In this document: positions 41,311 to 52,019 of the stretch, in pieces | Position numbering within the stretch: position 1 is the first letter of the stretch | Layout of the letters: every line of letters begins with the position of its first letter | Source of the DNA: Kosakonia oryzendophytica | Lineage (GTDB): Bacteria; Pseudomonadota; Gammaproteobacteria; Enterobacterales; Enterobacteriaceae | NCBI RefSeq assembly: GCF_900094925.1 | Contig: NZ_FMAY01000003.1 | Span: 248,001 to 312,000 of the forward strand | DNA length: 64,000 bases | Direction: 5' to 3' | Notes under the pieces: generated by a model | Seen by the model: only the letters and a program-made list of their open reading frames with translations | Databases searched by the model: none | Told to the model about the DNA's origin: nothing | Position numbers and translations under genes: made by a program

Positions 41311-42837
41311 TCAGGCCAGTATTTCGCTGGCAACATTAATACTGACAGGCTGCTGCATTTTCAACAGTAACCCCGCCGTCGCGCTGTACTCGCCACAGCT
41401 TAATACAGCTTTTAACACTCCCGCTTCGCCGTATAGCACAGCAAAACGTTTATCATCAAACGAACCGAGCATTTTGATGCTGTCCCACTCGCGGGCATAA
41501 CCAAGGTACTCGAAACGGGTGCCAAAGTGGGTGGTCCAGAAAAACGGCACCCGATCAAACGCATGATGTTCGCCCAGCATATTCAGCGCTGCAATATGCC
41601 CTTGCTGCTGTGCCACGCGCCAGTGTTCAATCCGTCTGCGCCCTTCTGGCGCCGGATAGCTGGCAATATCGCCCACTGCCCAAACATCCGGTGCGGCGCT
41701 CAGGGTTTCATCCACGCTCAGGCTACCGTCTTGTTCATGGGGCAGATCGTGGGCTAACTCCGTGGCGGGGCGCACACCTGTCGCGAAGACCACCACATGC
41801 GCAGACAGGGTGTGACCATTTTTCAACTTCACCCCCTGCACATGGCCATTTCCTTCCAGCGCGACCGGCTCGCCGGTCATAAATTTCACACCATTTTGCT
41901 TATGTAGCTCCCGGAAACGCCGCCCTATCTCTTCACCAAATTGCGGTACAAACGGCAGCGCATGGCGCGACAGCACCGTGACATCAATATCCTGGTTACG
42001 CAGCGCCGCCGCCAGTTCCATGGCGATGAAACTGTTGCCGATCACCACCAGTTGTTGCTCCTGCTCCACCTCGTTGAGCAGGCGCTGCGCCTGATGAATA
42101 TCTCGTAAGACATGCACACCCGCCAGGTGATTACCGGGGATCTCGGGCCACACTGGCTGGCCGCCTGTCGCCAGTAACAATTTGTCGTAGTGAACAGACC
42201 GCCCGGTAGCAAGCGTTATCTGATGCGCGTGGCAATCGAGCGCCGTCACCTCTTCGCGCAGACACTCAACACCGGGCTGACTGTAAAATGCGTCATCCAG
42301 TAGATGGGGAACCTCGCTGATTTTCATTTTACCGGCGGGGACAAATTTACTCAGCGCCGTGCGATCATAAGGTGCGCCATCGTCTTTATCGATCAGGATC
42401 AGATGCCCCGAAAAACCCGCGTCACGCAACGTGATCGCCGCTGCGCTGCCTGCGGCCCCCGTGCCAAGGATCACCGCTGTTTGCGGGCGATCGCCGCGAA
42501 TGTTCGGTCTGCTGGCGGGAGAACTTGGACGCGGGTTCACTAATACACGGTTTTGCTCAATGAGCACCGGGTACTGCTTGAGGTTGGTCAACGCCAGCGG
42601 TTCGCGCCACTCGCCATTGGTAATATCAAACGCGGCTTTATGCCAGGGGCACACCAGTTTGCCGTCGCAAATCGCCCCCTTTTCCAGCGGCCCGCCCGCA
42701 TGGGGGCATTTGCTCTGAAAGGCACGAACCTGACCAAGCGAGCGGATAAGGATCAGGGAGGTTCCCGCCACATCCACTTTTACCGGTTGGTTTTCCGGCA
42801 AGGAATTGAGATCGGTAACGTATTGATAGTTCATCAT
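41311..42837 (-). CDS. Rieske-domain FAD/NAD(P) oxidoreductase (AIF-like)
   Basis: A 508-aa fusion. Residues 1-105 are a Rieske [2Fe-2S] domain with ligands C44/H46 and C63/H66 (CPHAGG and CPWHKAAF). Residues 118-430 are a pyridine-nucleotide disulfide reductase core with FAD motif GTGAAG at 125-130 and a second dinucleotide site VVIGNSFIAME, and a C-terminal reductase dimerisation-like domain ends the chain. This architecture is that of AIFM3/AIFL-type or ferredoxin-reductase proteins. No partner dioxygenase is nearby, so the electron acceptor is unknown. It occupies the position of K-12 dgcC, between proC and psiF. Confidence 0.88.
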   Translation of the reverse strand: MMNYQYVTDLNSLPENQPVKVDVAGTSLILIRSLGQVRAFQSKCPHAGGPLEKGAICDGKLVCPWHKAAFDITNGEWREPLALTNLKQYPVLIEQNRVLVNPRPSSPASRPNIRGDRPQTAVILGTGAAGSAAAITLRDAGFSGHLILIDKDDGAPYDRTALSKFVPAGKMKISEVPHLLDDAFYSQPGVECLREEVTALDCHAHQITLATGRSVHYDKLLLATGGQPVWPEIPGNHLAGVHVLRDIHQAQRLLNEVEQEQQLVVIGNSFIAMELAAALRNQDIDVTVLSRHALPFVPQFGEEIGRRFRELHKQNGVKFMTGEPVALEGNGHVQGVKLKNGHTLSAHVVVFATGVRPATELAHDLPHEQDGSLSVDETLSAAPDVWAVGDIASYPAPEGRRRIEHWRVAQQQGHIAALNMLGEHHAFDRVPFFWTTHFGTRFEYLGYAREWDSIKMLGSFDDKRFAVLYGEAGVLKAVLSCGEYSATAGLLLKMQQPVSINVASEILA

Positions 42838-42984
42838 ATTGCTCCCGTGTCAGTGTTGCAAAAACGGGCGTCACGCCAGACAGCGCACAACCACGAGGAG
42901 AGGGAAAAAAGAGAACGTTGCTCACTTGTTAAGCCTGGCAGAGATTGGCCAGCGGGCAACCAGGTAGAGAAGACAGGTACAGGA

Positions 42985-43010
42985 GGGTGAGCGCTGCCAA
43001 CCGCTCACCC
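42985..43010. terminator. Hairpin after psiF
   Basis: A perfect 9-bp stem GGGTGAGCG / CGCTCACCC with an eight-base loop just past the psiF stop. The T-rich side is on the plus strand (TTTCTTT), so its strength for the minus-strand phoA-psiF transcript is unclear. Confidence 0.45.
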
Positions 43011-43015
43011 TTTCT

Positions 43016-43336
43016 TTAGCCCTGTTTTTTCAGGCAGGCGCTCATGAATTTACTGCGATCATCGCCCTTCAGCGATTGCTGCGTTGCCTGCGCATTACAC
43101 TCGCGCATGCGTTGCTGCTGCGGCGTCAGGCTTTTCTGACCGGGTTCTGTTTTGGTGTTCTTCAGGCAGTCGCTCATATAGTGCTTACGGGCATCGCCTG
43201 AGAGCGTTTGCGCCGTAGCCTGTTGATTACACAGGGTCATACGTTGTTGCTGAGGGGTAAGATTTTTTTCGGCGGCGCCCAGCGCCGTGACAAACAGCAG
43301 ACCGAATACGAGGGTAACCAGGAATGTTATTTTCAT
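43016..43336 (-). CDS. psiF: Phosphate starvation-inducible protein PsiF
   Basis: A 106-aa exported protein. An N-terminal signal peptide (about residues 1-20, cut near GAA) is followed by two tandem copies of a unit reading LTPQQQRM..CN.QAT......D.....MS.CLK, at about 26-60 and 70-104. In E. coli it is induced with phoA by PhoB; its function is unknown. It lies 91 bases downstream of phoA on the same strand. Confidence 0.94.
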   Translation of the reverse strand: MKITFLVTLVFGLLFVTALGAAEKNLTPQQQRMTLCNQQATAQTLSGDARKHYMSDCLKNTKTEPGQKSLTPQQQRMRECNAQATQQSLKGDDRSKFMSACLKKQG

Positions 43337-43395
43337 CGCACCATCCTTCTGTCAGTGTGGCTCTTTAAGGATGGTTCTAAACAGAGAAATAACCA

Positions 43396-43421
43396 CCCGG
43401 CGGCAAAGATTTACCGCCGGG
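43396..43421 (-). terminator. Intercistronic hairpin between phoA and psiF
   Basis: Stem CCCGGCGG / CCGCCGGG with an extended but mismatched inner helix, seven bases past the phoA stop. It may partly terminate transcription or protect the phoA 3' end. Confidence 0.5.
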
Positions 43422-43427
43422 CAGCAA

Positions 43428-44843
43428 TCATTTCAGGTTCAGCGCGGCTTTCATGGTATAGAACAGATCGGTCTGATCGGTCAGTCCCACCACATTCGCG
43501 GCATGCGGGCCATAGGCAGCAATGCGAACTTGCGCACCGGTATGCTCCATCGACTCCTCTTCGGAGTTGCCGTATGTCATAGCCATTACCGCACCATCTT
43601 TGGTGTTCAGTAACTGACTCAGACCAGGCGCTTTGCTGTCCGGCGCGATGATCTGGCTGGCGTGAGCATGATCCGCCGTGACGATCACCAGCGTGTTACC
43701 GTCTTTCTTCGCGAATTCCAGCGCTTTCTGCACCGCTTCGTCGAGATCGACCGTTTCACCAATCTGGCCGCACGGGTTCGCCGCATGATCCTGTTTATCA
43801 ATGGAAGCACCTTCAACCTGCAGGAAGAAGCCCTTCTCATTTTTGTTCAGCAGCTCAATCGCTTTTTCGGTCATCGCCGCCAGCGTCGGTACGCTGCCGG
43901 TACGTTTTGCGTTCGGCGTACAGGTCACCGCGGGCTTATCGAGATTGCCATGCAAAGAGGCTTTCGGCCCTTCCCAGCGCACCGGCATGTTGCCATCAGA
44001 GAACAGCCCCAGCAGCGGTTTAGCCTGGTTTGCTTCCGTGATAGCCGCCAGCGTTGATGCGTCACCCACCAGTTGATAACCACGCGCTTGCGCCTGCTCA
44101 CGCAGCGTTTTCCCTTGCCATTCGCCCGCTGTCGCCGTTTCGTTAAAAGTTTTTGCTCCGCCGCCCAACGTCACATCCGCACGGGCATTCAGTAACTGCT
44201 CGGTAATCGACCCTTTACCGCCTTTTTCCAGCGCGTTGAGGGCGCATTTTTCACTGGTCACTGTGGGGCCATAGCAGCGACGAGAGATCACGTGCGAAAC
44301 CAGCGCCGCAGGCGTCGCGTCCTGCAATTCAGCCGTGGAGACGTTACCGGTCGCCAGGCCTGCTGCTTTCGCCATTTCGAGGATAGTCGGGTGATCTTTT
44401 TCGTGAATATCGACGCCGAGCGCCCCGTTATACGTTTTGACACCCGTGCTCCACGCCGTAGCAGAGGCAGCGGAATCCGTCACGTAGTCCGGTTTCCCGG
44501 TTTTTTTGTCCAGCGCGTAGTGGGTGTACTGACCCGTTAATGGCAATGCGTCGATGCCTTTAAACGCACCGCCTGCCCCTTCGGCATAATTTCGCGCTGC
44601 GGTAATTTCGGAGTCGCCCATACCATCGCCAATCAGCAGAATAATATTCTTTGCCGGTTTGTCATTCAGCGAATCGCGCAGCGCAGCGGTCTGGTCGCCG
44701 ATCAAACGGCGCGCGCCGCCTGGCGCAGAAATATCCCCCTGAGCAGCACGATTATCAAGCACAGCGGTAGAGGTAGTATCAGCATAAATAGCAGGGGTAA
44801 ATAACAGTGGTAATAAAGAAAGGTATAATACGCTCTGTTTCAC
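43428..44843 (-). CDS. phoA: Alkaline phosphatase
   Basis: A 471-aa periplasmic phosphomonoesterase that frees phosphate from organic esters during phosphate limitation. A Sec signal peptide (about 21 residues, LLFTPAIYA) precedes the mature enzyme. The catalytic serine lies in [13 protein letters not shown], and metal-binding stretches [23 protein letters not shown] and TADHAHASQ are intact. The start is a GTG at 44843, nine bases after GGAGA, as in E. coli. A Pho box lies upstream. Confidence 0.97.
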   Translation of the reverse strand: MKQSVLYLSLLPLLFTPAIYADTTSTAVLDNRAAQGDISAPGGARRLIGDQTAALRDSLNDKPAKNIILLIGDGMGDSEITAARNYAEGAGGAFKGIDALPLTGQYTHYALDKKTGKPDYVTDSAASATAWSTGVKTYNGALGVDIHEKDHPTILEMAKAAGLATGNVSTAELQDATPAALVSHVISRRCYGPTVTSEKCALNALEKGGKGSITEQLLNARADVTLGGGAKTFNETATAGEWQGKTLREQAQARGYQLVGDASTLAAITEANQAKPLLGLFSDGNMPVRWEGPKASLHGNLDKPAVTCTPNAKRTGSVPTLAAMTEKAIELLNKNEKGFFLQVEGASIDKQDHAANPCGQIGETVDLDEAVQKALEFAKKDGNTLVIVTADHAHASQIIAPDSKAPGLSQLLNTKDGAVMAMTYGNSEEESMEHTGAQVRIAAYGPHAANVVGLTDQTDLFYTMKAALNLK

Positions 44844-44890
44844 TTTAATATTCTCCATGTACAAATACTTAAAGAAAATAAAACAGAGCG

Positions 44891-44924
44891 ACTATAGGCA
44901 GCGCGCATGACAGTCAGATGACAG
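44891..44924 (-). promoter_or_regulatory. Pho box and -10 element of phoA
   Basis: On the minus strand CTGTCATCTGACTGTCAT (44924-44907) contains two CTGTCAT repeats 11 bases apart, the PhoB recognition pattern. The -10 hexamer TATAGT (44896-44891) follows ten bases later, and there is no -35 element, as expected for PhoB activation. Confidence 0.85.
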
Positions 44925-44945
44925 TCCTGTCGGTGTATCGAGGGG

Positions 44946-45206
44946 TTAGCTGCGCGGGTGCCTTAACAGCTTTTTTACGTACTGTTGCAGCAACTCCGTA
45001 TCCTTACTGGGCACGTGAGAGCCAGGGCGAGCTTCATCCAATGCCCCTTCGATACTTTGAATTAACGCCTGTTGCTCAGAAGACGCCATATGGCGCAGCA
45101 GCGCCGTCACGACAATTTCCAGCGCTTCAACCTGGGCGACCAGCTCTTTCGATTCCTCTTCTTTTTCGGCAAGCTTCACCAACAACTCTGCAATGAGATT
45201 TTTCAT
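44946..45206 (-). CDS. iraP: Anti-adapter protein IraP
   Basis: An 86-aa helical protein that binds RssB and stops delivery of sigma-S to ClpXP; in E. coli it is induced by phosphate starvation. Residues 1-45 form an amphipathic coiled coil ([20 protein letters not shown]). The ATG at 45206 gives the K-12 length; in-frame codons further upstream are not conserved. It lies 102 bases upstream of phoA on the same strand. Confidence 0.93.
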   Translation of the reverse strand: MKNLIAELLVKLAEKEEESKELVAQVEALEIVVTALLRHMASSEQQALIQSIEGALDEARPGSHVPSKDTELLQQYVKKLLRHPRS

Positions 45207-45434
45207 AGCGCTATTTCCTGATGGGATATTCGACGACGTTAACACTCTGCCCAGATGTTGCAAAGTAGATACATGTATTATTTTTGCGGATTTTCTCACA
45301 ATGCTTACGGGAATTTAAAAAGCGCGAGTAACGAAACGTTTCTATGGCAAACCAGAACGGATTAATTTAAGGCGTTAGTTAGCCCCAAATTATTAATTCC
45401 AAACGGCAGCTTATTTATATAAGAAAATATTATA

Positions 45435-45460
45435 GAAAAGCCGGGAATATCTTCCCGGCT
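45435..45460 (-). terminator. Terminator after the MFS transporter gene
   Basis: A perfect 9-bp stem AGCCGGGAA / TTCCCGGCT with a four-base loop, followed in the minus direction by TTTTC. It lies 11 bases past the stop. Confidence 0.8.
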
Positions 45461-45471
45461 CGTTTATATTC

Positions 45472-46662
45472 TCAACGGCGGGTGCGACGAAATGCCAGAC
45501 CCAATTGCCAGAGATTAATAAACACCACCACAGCGGTGGCAGCAAATACCCAACGGAAACCGGCTACGGCCGATACAGTCGCGCCCATCAGCGGCCCGGC
45601 GACATTGCCAAGGTACATAAACGACTGGTTGTAACCAAAAATTCGCCCGGTTACCTGATCGCTGGAATATTTCAACAGCAGCGTCTGCACGGCGGGTAAC
45701 ATAGCGCCATCGACGAACCCCAGCATAAAACGCAGGATCCCCAGTTGCAGCGGCGAGGTAACAAATGACATGGCAAAAAACAGCACCACGGCAATACCCA
45801 TTGTGCCCATCAGTATGCGCGACGTGCCAATGCGATCGCCCAGTTTGCCAAGCCGCGGTGCGGAGATCAGCGCAGAAACCCCCGGAATGGCGGCAATCAG
45901 GCCACTGAGAAACGCGATATTCGTGGTATGTGGCGCAAGCGACTGGATAAATAAGGTGAGAATCGGGCCAATCGAACCGTTACACAACTGGATCACCAGC
46001 GTCGTGACAAACAAGCTAAACACCAGGCCAGGATAAGGCAGCGTTGAAAAAACCGCTTTGCCACTGAGGCGTTCGCCCTTCTTTACCTTCGGCCTGACGC
46101 CTTCTTTAATCAGAAACAGCGTCACCAGGAAGCTGATCATTAACAACAAGGCGGTGATCAAGAAGACCATCCGCAACCCTAAATGGTCGGCAAGAAAACC
46201 GCCCATCAACGGCCCGCCAATCACACCGCTGATTTGCGCAGTGGATAAGGTACTCAATGCCCAGCCGCTGCGCTCGCGTGGTACCTGGGAGGCCACCAGC
46301 GCCATCGCGTTCGGAATATACCCTGACGTAAGCCCCATCACTCCACGCAGTAACAGCAATTGCCAGACGTTGGTGGCGAAGGCCTGCAACAGAATGGCAA
46401 TCGCCATGCCCAGTGAAGCGCGCAGCAGCATCAATTTGCGGCCCTTACGATCCGCAAGGCTGCCCCACATCGGCGAGACAATGGCCGACACCAGGAAGGT
46501 CACACTGAACGTCAGACCTGACCACATCGACAACGCTTCGTGGGACGTCACGCCTAATTGTGCAACATACAGCGGCAAAAACGGCAGAATTTGACTGATG
46601 GCGAGGCCGGTAAAAAAGCATCCAAACCACACCGAGATAAGATTAACCTTCCAGGATTCCAT
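45472..46662 (-). CDS. MFS transporter, MdtG-like
   Basis: A 396-aa carrier of the major facilitator superfamily with twelve predicted helices. The inter-helix motif [15 protein letters not shown] is near residue 68, and [15 protein letters not shown] repeats it in the second half. By eye it is moderately similar to E. coli MdtG over its whole length, but it is not at the mdtG locus, so I do not give that symbol. Multidrug or fosfomycin-type export is a family-level inference. No neighbour gives a substrate hint. Confidence 0.85.
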   Translation of the reverse strand: MESWKVNLISVWFGCFFTGLAISQILPFLPLYVAQLGVTSHEALSMWSGLTFSVTFLVSAIVSPMWGSLADRKGRKLMLLRASLGMAIAILLQAFATNVWQLLLLRGVMGLTSGYIPNAMALVASQVPRERSGWALSTLSTAQISGVIGGPLMGGFLADHLGLRMVFLITALLLMISFLVTLFLIKEGVRPKVKKGERLSGKAVFSTLPYPGLVFSLFVTTLVIQLCNGSIGPILTLFIQSLAPHTTNIAFLSGLIAAIPGVSALISAPRLGKLGDRIGTSRILMGTMGIAVVLFFAMSFVTSPLQLGILRFMLGFVDGAMLPAVQTLLLKYSSDQVTGRIFGYNQSFMYLGNVAGPLMGATVSAVAGFRWVFAATAVVVFINLWQLGLAFRRTRR

Positions 46663-46802
46663 AAACAGGCGTAATTATTCAGGTTTTGACAATCAGTGCA
46701 CAGATTAACAATAACGTGCACCAGATGGGTCGCCAGAGATGCGTTTAACAGAACTTTGGTGTTTTATCTGCTAAGTGTCGGACATGGCGGAGATCCGATA
46801 AA

Positions 46803-46829
46803 AAAACCACATAAATCACAGTGATTTAT
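46803..46829 (-). terminator. Palindromic hairpin after the extensin-like gene
   Basis: ATAAATCAC-A-GTGATTTAT, perfect nine-base arms around one base, four bases past the stop. In the minus direction a TTTTTT run follows a few bases later, so it may be a weak terminator. Confidence 0.45.
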
Positions 46830-46832
46830 GCT

Positions 46833-47516
46833 TTAACGGCATAAGCCAAAGCCACGCATGCCAAGGTGGAAATGGTTAGCATGTGCGGCGTTATACTCTG
46901 GCCCCAATCCGTTACCGTAGTAACCGCAACTGGCGCTCAGCATTGCCCGTAACCAGGGTTGCGTACGCGCCTGTCGCCAGCCGTTCAGCACCGTTACCTG
47001 CTGGCCGGTCGCCAGATGAAAAGCGCTGATATCCAACGCGTCGGCGCTGGCATGCTCGCTACGCCGGGCATCTGCGCGGTTGTAAATGTTGCGGCAGGCA
47101 TAGCTGCCAAGATGATCAATTCGAACCAGCGCACTGCCCATAAAGCGCTCGGTGAGCGGTCGTGCTTGCTGCTGCACAAATAGCGCCGAACTAAGCGCCA
47201 GCGGGCAACTCGCCAGAAAACTGTTGTTCAGTTTTACCGCGCCAAAGTCCTGCACCCGCACCACATTACTGAGTGGGCAATCGCCCTGACTATCCGCCAC
47301 TGGCCGGGCAGAGATCATCTGTTGCTGACGAGCCTGGGTTAACAGCGCGGTACAGGCTTGCGGGGACAAACGGCGAAGTTTGTACTGTGTCATGCGCCCC
47401 GGCGGATCGTTCAGTTGCAGAGGGGCAAACGGATTGTAGTAAGACGGCAGGTAGCGATAACCGATAAAAATCAACGCCAGCACACTGCTTAGTGCAATCA
47501 GGCTTTTCCCTCTCAC
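46833..47516 (-). CDS. Extensin-like (M15-related) family protein
   Basis: A 227-aa protein with an N-terminal signal anchor (residues 5-21, LIALSSVLALIFIGYRY) and a C-terminal extensin-like domain. The pattern SEHASADALDI followed by HFHLGM matches the zinc ligands (H-x6-D ... HxH) of M15 D-Ala-D-Ala carboxypeptidases such as VanY. GTG at 47516 is the likely start, preceded by a G-rich ribosome site; an ATG further upstream lacks conservation and would put the anchor internally. It is divergent from ddlA, with 107 bases between starts. The reaction is undemonstrated. Confidence 0.82.
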   Translation of the reverse strand: MRGKSLIALSSVLALIFIGYRYLPSYYNPFAPLQLNDPPGRMTQYKLRRLSPQACTALLTQARQQQMISARPVADSQGDCPLSNVVRVQDFGAVKLNNSFLASCPLALSSALFVQQQARPLTERFMGSALVRIDHLGSYACRNIYNRADARRSEHASADALDISAFHLATGQQVTVLNGWRQARTQPWLRAMLSASCGYYGNGLGPEYNAAHANHFHLGMRGFGLCR

Positions 47517-47623
47517 GTCTCCCCCTTCAGGTATACAAAAAACATTATGGCAGAAGGCCGCGAATCGTGCGTTTTGACGTGCTATCGTATGGGCTTTGTG
47601 AATCAGTGTGAGTGAACGTAGAA

Positions 47624-48724
47624 ATGGCAAAACTGCGGGTAGGGGTGGTCTTCGGCGGTAAATCGGCGGAACACGAAGTGTCGTTGCAATCGGCGAAAAA
47701 TATCGTCGACGCGATGGACAAATCGCGATTTGAGGTCGTGCTGCTGGGGATCGATAAACAGGGTCAGTGGCATATCAGCGACGCGAATAATTACCTGCTG
47801 AACGCGCACGATCCGGCGCACATCGCGCTTAATCCTTCTGAAAACAGCGTTGCGCTGGTGCCGGGTATCGAGCAACAGCAGTTGATCGAAGCAGAAAGCA
47901 GCACGCCGTTGCCGAATGTTGATGTGATCTTCCCGATTGTCCACGGTACGCTGGGTGAAGATGGTTCCCTTCAGGGCATGCTGCGTCTGGCGAACCTGCC
48001 GTTCGTTGGTTCTGATGTGCTGGCGTCCGCCGCCTGCATGGATAAAGATGTCACTAAACGCTTGCTGCGCGATGCCGGGCTGGCGATCGCGCCTTTTGTT
48101 ACCCTGACACGGGCAAATCGTCAACAGATCAGCTTCAGCGAAGTGGAAGCGAAACTTGGGCTGCCGATGTTTGTCAAACCAGCGAATCAGGGATCTTCCG
48201 TTGGCGTCAGCAAAGTCACCAGCGAAGCCCAGTACCATGAAGCAGTGCGCCTGGCGTTTGAATTCGACAAAAAAGTGGTAGTAGAAAAAGGCATCAAAGG
48301 CCGCGAGATCGAGTGTGCGGTGCTCGGTAACGATGACCCCCAGGCCAGTACCTGCGGCGAAATTGTGCTGAACAGCGAGTTCTACGCCTACGACACCAAG
48401 TATATCGATGATAACGGTGCGCAGGTTGTCGTCCCGGCGGCGATTGATCCGGTGATCAACGACAAAATCCGCCACATTGCGGTGCAGGCGTACCAGACGC
48501 TGGGCTGCGAAGGAATGGCGCGAGTAGACGTGTTCCTGACGCCGGATAATGAGGTCATTATTAATGAGATCAACACGTTGCCGGGTTTCACGAACATCAG
48601 CATGTACCCGAAACTGTGGCAGGCGAGCGGCATTGGTTATTCTGAGCTGATTACGCGTCTGATTGAACTGGCGATTGCGCGCCATCAGGCCAACAGCGCG
48701 CTAAAAATTTCCGTAAACGATTAA
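47624..48724 (+). CDS. ddlA: D-alanine--D-alanine ligase A
   Basis: A 366-aa ATP-grasp ligase that makes the D-Ala-D-Ala end of peptidoglycan precursors. Conserved elements are [11 protein letters not shown] near residue 12, HGTLGEDGS near 108, [10 protein letters not shown] near 186 and [10 protein letters not shown] near 313. The ATG at 47624 aligns with K-12; the protein is two residues longer than E. coli DdlA. It is divergent from the extensin-like gene and convergent with yaiZ. Confidence 0.97.
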   Translation: MAKLRVGVVFGGKSAEHEVSLQSAKNIVDAMDKSRFEVVLLGIDKQGQWHISDANNYLLNAHDPAHIALNPSENSVALVPGIEQQQLIEAESSTPLPNVDVIFPIVHGTLGEDGSLQGMLRLANLPFVGSDVLASAACMDKDVTKRLLRDAGLAIAPFVTLTRANRQQISFSEVEAKLGLPMFVKPANQGSSVGVSKVTSEAQYHEAVRLAFEFDKKVVVEKGIKGREIECAVLGNDDPQASTCGEIVLNSEFYAYDTKYIDDNGAQVVVPAAIDPVINDKIRHIAVQAYQTLGCEGMARVDVFLTPDNEVIINEINTLPGFTNISMYPKLWQASGIGYSELITRLIELAIARHQANSALKISVND

Positions 48725-48727
48725 GTG

Positions 48728-48949
48728 TTACTCTGGCTTATCCGCCGTCTCTTCTTCATCGGGGCGGCGGCGGATAATCAACCCGGCCAGCCAGAAGCTG
48801 ATGACCCAGGTGACCAGCCCTACCGCATAAGTCTGCCAACCTTTGGCCTCAAACCCCAACAATCCCACCACTCCATTCAGAATAAAAATCAACCCAATCG
48901 CAAATGCGTAATAGTGCCAGTCACGGCGGATTTTCACAGGCAGCTTCAT
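48728..48949 (-). CDS. yaiZ: DUF2754 membrane protein YaiZ
   Basis: A 73-aa inner-membrane protein with two membrane helices (about residues 13-33 and 40-60) and a charged C-terminus. The first 60 residues are almost identical to E. coli YaiZ. Function unknown. Its stop lies three bases from the ddlA stop on the opposite strand. Confidence 0.93.
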   Translation of the reverse strand: MKLPVKIRRDWHYYAFAIGLIFILNGVVGLLGFEAKGWQTYAVGLVTWVISFWLAGLIIRRRPDEEETADKPE

Positions 48950-49227
48950 GACAACTCCGGCAGTTAAAACGGCATCATCGCATAACCCGCGCGTCGGGTC
49001 TGTGGCGTATGCGTTAAATCTGAAATGTTGCGATAGTAATTAAAACGTTACAGAAATGTGAGCGCGTACAAAAATAGATCAACCGGGATCCTTCCCGGGG
49101 CGAAATTATCACCTTTCTGATGTTGACAAAGCGGTACAACTGCCAAAATTACCCCGAACTGAGGCCACTGAGCCCATTACTTTGCATGTCAGGTTGTTGT
49201 TAAATTGTAAAGAGTACCGGAGGTCTT

Positions 49228-49536
49228 ATGGCTGACTTTACACTGTCAAAACCCTTCACGGGTGCAAAAAAACGTGACGCCTCCAGGCCGGGTAATATTG
49301 CTTATGCTGTGTTCGTTCTGCTCTGCTTCTGGGCTGGCGCCCAGTTGTTGAACCTGCTGGTACACGCACCAGGTGTGTTTGAACACCTGATGCAGATGCA
49401 GGACGCGTCCCGTCCCCAGGTGGAGATGGGGCTCGGCGTAGGCACGATCTTTGGCCTTGTGCCGTTTATCGCGGGAAGCGCCGTACTTGGCGTCATCGCC
49501 CTTGTCCTGCGCTGGCGACGACACCACTTACGTTAA
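49228..49536 (+). CDS. yaiY: DUF2755 membrane protein YaiY
   Basis: A 102-aa inner-membrane protein with two helices (about residues 25-46 and 72-95), of the same length as E. coli YaiY. Function unknown. Its stop overlaps the yaiW stop on the opposite strand. A TTGACA at 49133-49138 lies in the 278-base spacer upstream, but I see no convincing -10 partner. Confidence 0.92.
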   Translation: MADFTLSKPFTGAKKRDASRPGNIAYAVFVLLCFWAGAQLLNLLVHAPGVFEHLMQMQDASRPQVEMGLGVGTIFGLVPFIAGSAVLGVIALVLRWRRHHLR

Positions 49537-50648
49537 TTCTGCACCATGCAGGCTGCCCGTCGATCATCCACGCGCTTTGCAAACCATGCGGTTGTCAGAT
49601 TGCGGGTGATCTTCGGGCTTTCTAGCTGAATGCCTGGCAACATCTCACGCGCCAGCGTTTTTCCACTCTTCTTCTCCGCCAGACGATACACTTCGCGCCA
49701 CAGCGTGGTCTGTTCAAACTTCTGACTATCACCGCGTTCAAGCTGACGACGAATATCGCGGTCGCTCATCCCAAGCTGGGGACCGAGTTTGCGAATAGCC
49801 CGTTCCGTACTGCCGGTATCACTGCTGCCGTAGAGGATCAGATCGCCATCCAGCGCCAGTTTCACCCCGGTCGCGATGCTGACCGCATATTGGAAAGCCG
49901 CGTTGCGGCTGGCATACAAACCGGCGTTGAAATCCGCAAAGCGGTAAATCGGCGCGGTATAACTGGCGGGATAATTCAACAAATGGTACGTCCCGAACCA
50001 CAACCCACCGCGACGGCTAAACACTTCCTGGCGCACCGTGCCTTCCATTTTCCACGGATAACCGTCCGTATGCTGTTGGGCGAAAGCGACGCTGATTTGC
50101 ATCGGCCCCCCGGTACGCACCGGGTTCAGGGAACCGAACAGTTTCTGGCCCATTGGCACCATGCCAATAAAGTCGTCAAAAACGGCGCTCAGCTCTTTTT
50201 CGGTTCTCACTTTATCCAGCCGTTCGCTGTAACTTTTGCCATTCGGCGATGGGATTTTTAGCGCGGTATGCACCAGCACCGTCGGAATGTGCATGCGTTC
50301 GGCGCGCTTATCGATCTCTTTCCAGGCGATTTTACTGAGCCCAGGCACAATGGGATCGGACTGATAGTTAGACTCCTGCTGCGCCACCGCCAGCACTGAA
50401 CAGATGTTTTCAAGCGTAGGCGCAAGCTGCTGGCTGCTAAATGTCGTGGCAAGATCCTGTGCCCAGCCTTCTCGGTCTTTCACGCTGGCGGGAATTTTCT
50501 GACGCACAACGCTCGCCACATCCAGCGGTTGTGCTCTCTCCCGCTCTTTTTCTTTCTCCACTTCTTTCTGCGATACCGGGCCTTGCGTCGAACAGCCAGC
50601 GAGGATCAATGCCGCCAGCAACCAGGAAAAACGGGGCACGTAAGACAT
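49533..50648 (-). CDS. yaiW: DUF1615 outer-membrane lipoprotein YaiW
   Basis: A 371-aa lipoprotein. The lipobox LAGC places the acylated cysteine at residue 19, followed by a charged Lys/Glu/Arg linker and the large DUF1615 domain. In E. coli, YaiW is a surface-exposed lipoprotein that, together with SbmA, affects uptake of proline-rich peptides. It overlaps nothing upstream: sbmA ends 13 bases before its start, so the two form an operon. An earlier ATG in frame would bury the signal peptide. Confidence 0.93.
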   Translation of the reverse strand: MSYVPRFSWLLAALILAGCSTQGPVSQKEVEKEKERERAQPLDVASVVRQKIPASVKDREGWAQDLATTFSSQQLAPTLENICSVLAVAQQESNYQSDPIVPGLSKIAWKEIDKRAERMHIPTVLVHTALKIPSPNGKSYSERLDKVRTEKELSAVFDDFIGMVPMGQKLFGSLNPVRTGGPMQISVAFAQQHTDGYPWKMEGTVRQEVFSRRGGLWFGTYHLLNYPASYTAPIYRFADFNAGLYASRNAAFQYAVSIATGVKLALDGDLILYGSSDTGSTERAIRKLGPQLGMSDRDIRRQLERGDSQKFEQTTLWREVYRLAEKKSGKTLAREMLPGIQLESPKITRNLTTAWFAKRVDDRRAACMVQN

Positions 50649-50661
50649 ACCGTTCCTTGTA

Positions 50662-51882
50662 TTAACCAAAAATAGAGGGCACGGGCCGGATCTCCTGCCC
50701 ATCCAGTTCACGCTCAAAACTGCGTAAACGTTTATAGATAGACATCAGGCTCACCAGCGTCGACCAGGAGGTGATTAAATACTGGAACGAACTGCGTACC
50801 TGTTCAAAAACGTTAGTTATCTGGCGCATCAAACCGAAGGTGATGGCCCCGGCGGCAATGGTCGGGAACAGCACAATCAGGCCGAACACCACATCAACCT
50901 GCATATACAGAATACGGGCGATGTTGAAATACATATAGTGGAAATAGAGGCGGAAATAGTTACGCCGCACCGCAGAGAACAACTCGCCAATGGTATTTGG
51001 TCTTGCACGCCCGGCATCATCTTCACCGTACACCAGCTCTTTGCGGTAGGCCGCTTCCACACGCTGATTTTTAAACTCCAGGCCTGGCAGCTTGATACCG
51101 ACAAAGGCCAGCAACACTGTTCCCAGCAACGCCCAGCCTACGGCGGCGATAACCAGCCCGTAGGCCACATGCCCGACGATCGGCAGTTGCTGCACATGCG
51201 GCGACAATGCCACCAGCACCGGCAAAAACGCAATCAGCGTCATCACCGCATTAATAAAGCTGGTGCCCATATCTTCCAGCGTTGTGGCAAAACGCATCGT
51301 GTCTTCCTGCACACGTTGCGCCGCCCCTTCGATATGACGCAAGTGATCCCAGTGCGCCATATAGTATTCGTTCATCGCCGTGCGCCAACGAAACACATAA
51401 TGGCTGACAAAAAAATTGTTCAGCACCGCAACCGTCACGGCAATTAATGCGATCCACAGAAACACGCCAATCTCGCTATAGAGCTGACCGATGCTCACTT
51501 TATTCGGCGCGCTAAGCGCAGTCTGGATCAGATCATAAAACGGTTGATACCAGGCATTGATGGCCACATTGACTTCCACCAAAAACCAGGTGACAAAGAT
51601 GATCAGCGCGGTGCCTAAAATCGACCAGCGCTGCCAGCGGTGCGGCGAGAGGGTAAACCAGCACAGCGCAAATACGCCTACGCAGAACGCATAATAGGCA
51701 TAGAACAGCAGATAGCCAGGGGCCCAGAAACGTGCGGCGCTGATTGGCACGTCCGCCGATGCGCCCATTAAACGCATCAGCCAGGCTTCACCGCCTGCCT
51801 GCCAGAAAATGACCGCGATAGCGGCCCAGATAAAAGCCGACAAAAAGAACAGCGTCGGCCGGGGGAAGAAGGACTTAAACAT
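50662..51882 (-). CDS. sbmA: Peptide antibiotic transporter SbmA
   Basis: A 406-aa dimeric inner-membrane importer of microcins B17 and J25, bleomycin and proline-rich antimicrobial peptides. It resembles the membrane domain of ABC exporters (SbmA/BacA family) but has no nucleotide-binding domain; about seven to eight membrane segments are visible. The ATG at 51882 is best spaced from AGGAG; an adjacent ATG at 51885 adds one Met. In E. coli the sbmA-yaiW operon is under sigma-E. Confidence 0.95.
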   Translation of the reverse strand: MFKSFFPRPTLFFLSAFIWAAIAVIFWQAGGEAWLMRLMGASADVPISAARFWAPGYLLFYAYYAFCVGVFALCWFTLSPHRWQRWSILGTALIIFVTWFLVEVNVAINAWYQPFYDLIQTALSAPNKVSIGQLYSEIGVFLWIALIAVTVAVLNNFFVSHYVFRWRTAMNEYYMAHWDHLRHIEGAAQRVQEDTMRFATTLEDMGTSFINAVMTLIAFLPVLVALSPHVQQLPIVGHVAYGLVIAAVGWALLGTVLLAFVGIKLPGLEFKNQRVEAAYRKELVYGEDDAGRARPNTIGELFSAVRRNYFRLYFHYMYFNIARILYMQVDVVFGLIVLFPTIAAGAITFGLMRQITNVFEQVRSSFQYLITSWSTLVSLMSIYKRLRSFERELDGQEIRPVPSIFG

Positions 51883-52019
51883 CATGCTCTCCTGCTTACT
51901 TCTTATTATTTACCACACATGCTGTGTACCAGGATTTTGCACCGCGCTAAAACGCGCTGTGACAAAAAAGCGCCGCAAATGCGACGCCGGATAATCTCTT
52001 CAGACCTAAGGGTAACCCC

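Noticed and set aside
47603-48685. 360-codon minus-strand frame across ddlA
   Set aside because: Fully antisense to the unmistakable ddlA, with Arg/His-rich composition and no motif.
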